Of a DNA stretch of 64,000 nt, positions 63,426-64,000 are shown in pieces. The notes beneath the pieces were generated by a model. The model was not told where the DNA came from. It saw only the letters and a list, made by a program, of their open reading frames with translations, and did no database searches. Numbering within the stretch: the first letter of the stretch is position 1; each line of letters opens with the position of its first letter. The translations under genes were made by a program, and so were the position numbers. Origin of the DNA: Aphis gossypii (lineage: Eukaryota; Arthropoda; Insecta; Hemiptera; Aphididae); the NCBI RefSeq assembly GCF_020184175.1, contig NC_065530.1, positions 50,631,260-50,695,259 on the forward strand. The letters are read 5' to 3'.

Positions 63426-64000
63426 TATATTGTCCACGCCGTCCAACGTATCGTCGCCAAATTGTTTACTATTATATACCTGACAATTTACTTGAGGTTT
63501 TAGTACCACTTTTGTTAAGGAACATGTATGAATATTTTGACATTTTCAAATTTTTACGGATATATATTGTTTTTTGTATCTAAACACACTATTTTGTGTA
63601 AAAATGAAGCACATCTACTACTTACTAGTAACTATGTATGTATCTTTACTTAATTTTTTTTTTCGAAAAGAGAACATAATAAGTTACACAAAATAAGTTT
63701 TGTGTTTCTCGTTTAAAATTTGAATGTTGACGTATATGTGTTATATATATATATATATATATTATATATATTATTCAAATTAAATCAAATTTTAATATGC
63801 ACATACTATTACTATATGAATACTTAGATTTGTTTCGTTTTCACACCAAATAGCATATTTCTGTGAAAATCTAAAAATGTCAAAATATTGGACATGTTCC
63901 TTAAAAAAAGTGGTTCTAAAACCTCCAGTGAACTGTCAGGTACCTATAACAGTAAAATATTTAGTAACGATATGTTGAACGGTGTGGATTTATAACTGTG
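63426..64000. repeat. large imperfect inverted repeat, truncated by window end
   Basis: The left arm is about 63426-63550 and the right arm about 63868-64000, separated by an AT-rich loop of about 320 bp. Read on the opposite strand, the right arm gives TACCTGACAGTTCACTGGAG, GTTTTAGAACCACTTTTTTT and AAGGAACATGTCCAATATTT. The left arm gives TACCTGACAATTTACTTGAG, GTTTTAGTACCACTTTTGTT and AAGGAACATGTATGAATATT. Similarity continues outward (CCACGCCGTCCAACGTATCG against CCACACCGTTCAACATATCG) up to the end of the window. Confidence 0.85.

Noticed and set aside
1..64000. tRNA, rRNA, CRISPR, bacterial operons or known microRNAs
   Set aside because: I saw no intact cloverleaf, rRNA block, spaced palindromic repeat array or ribosome-binding-site-led gene string. 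The window is eukaryotic non-coding DNA, and microRNA hairpins cannot be assessed reliably by eye.

Overview
This is a eukaryotic, strongly AT-rich, gene-poor stretch. It has spliceosomal introns with canonical GT..AG ends, long poly-A/T and dinucleotide tracts, and frequent TAGGTAC-type words. It also carries a family of interspersed repeats (GATTCTGAACGAAG...GATGAATGTATTGATTTTAC) that I associate with aphid genomes. My best guess is an insect of the aphid group (Hemiptera: Aphididae). This rests on composition and repeat style, because no diagnostic complete gene is present.

Layout. (1) 1-18.6 kb: the 3' end of a plus-strand gene. Four coding exons (2592-2666, 4004-4084, 5019-5096, 17691-17782) join in one consistent frame. 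They encode a Thr/Pro/Ser/Asn-rich stalk and a C-terminal hydrophobic segment, as expected for a GPI-anchored or single-pass cell-surface protein. The first three exons are all phase 1-1 cassettes, and the last intron is 12.6 kb. (2) 18.6-31 kb: mostly AT-rich non-coding DNA containing a CpG-rich island at 21.2-23.6 kb. The island holds a TATA + initiator + strong-Kozak ATG + splice donor on the minus strand (22.3 kb) and an open frame ending in a splice donor on the plus strand (21.5 kb). A second TATA/initiator/donor promoter faces right at 23.95 kb. (3) 31.3-39.1 kb: a nest of repeats. A 2.1-kb foldback-type repeat with internal tandem duplications runs directly into a 20-bp minisatellite. 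A 4.8-kb P-element/THAP9-type DNA transposon (34160-38964) is inserted in that minisatellite with terminal inverted repeats and an 8-9 bp target duplication. Its transposase gene has four recognisable exons (THAP zinc finger, leucine zipper, D-D-E catalytic residues) but carries two single-base frame lesions. (4) 39-63 kb: non-coding sequence with CpG-rich islands at 40-41.7, 44.8-45.6, 49-49.7 and 59.4-60.8 kb. One, at 45 kb, contains a likely minus-strand first coding exon. (5) 63.2-64 kb: a tRNA-like (A box/B box) SINE candidate beside a large imperfect inverted repeat cut by the window end.

How parts relate. The two minus-strand first-exon candidates (22.3 and 45.0 kb) both end in ACG followed by GT(A/G)AGT in phase 0. 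They could therefore be alternative first exons of one gene whose body lies further left. This is inference. The only complete gene-like unit is the transposase, which is broken. Most remaining open frames come from simple repeats or intergenic DNA and are not annotated.
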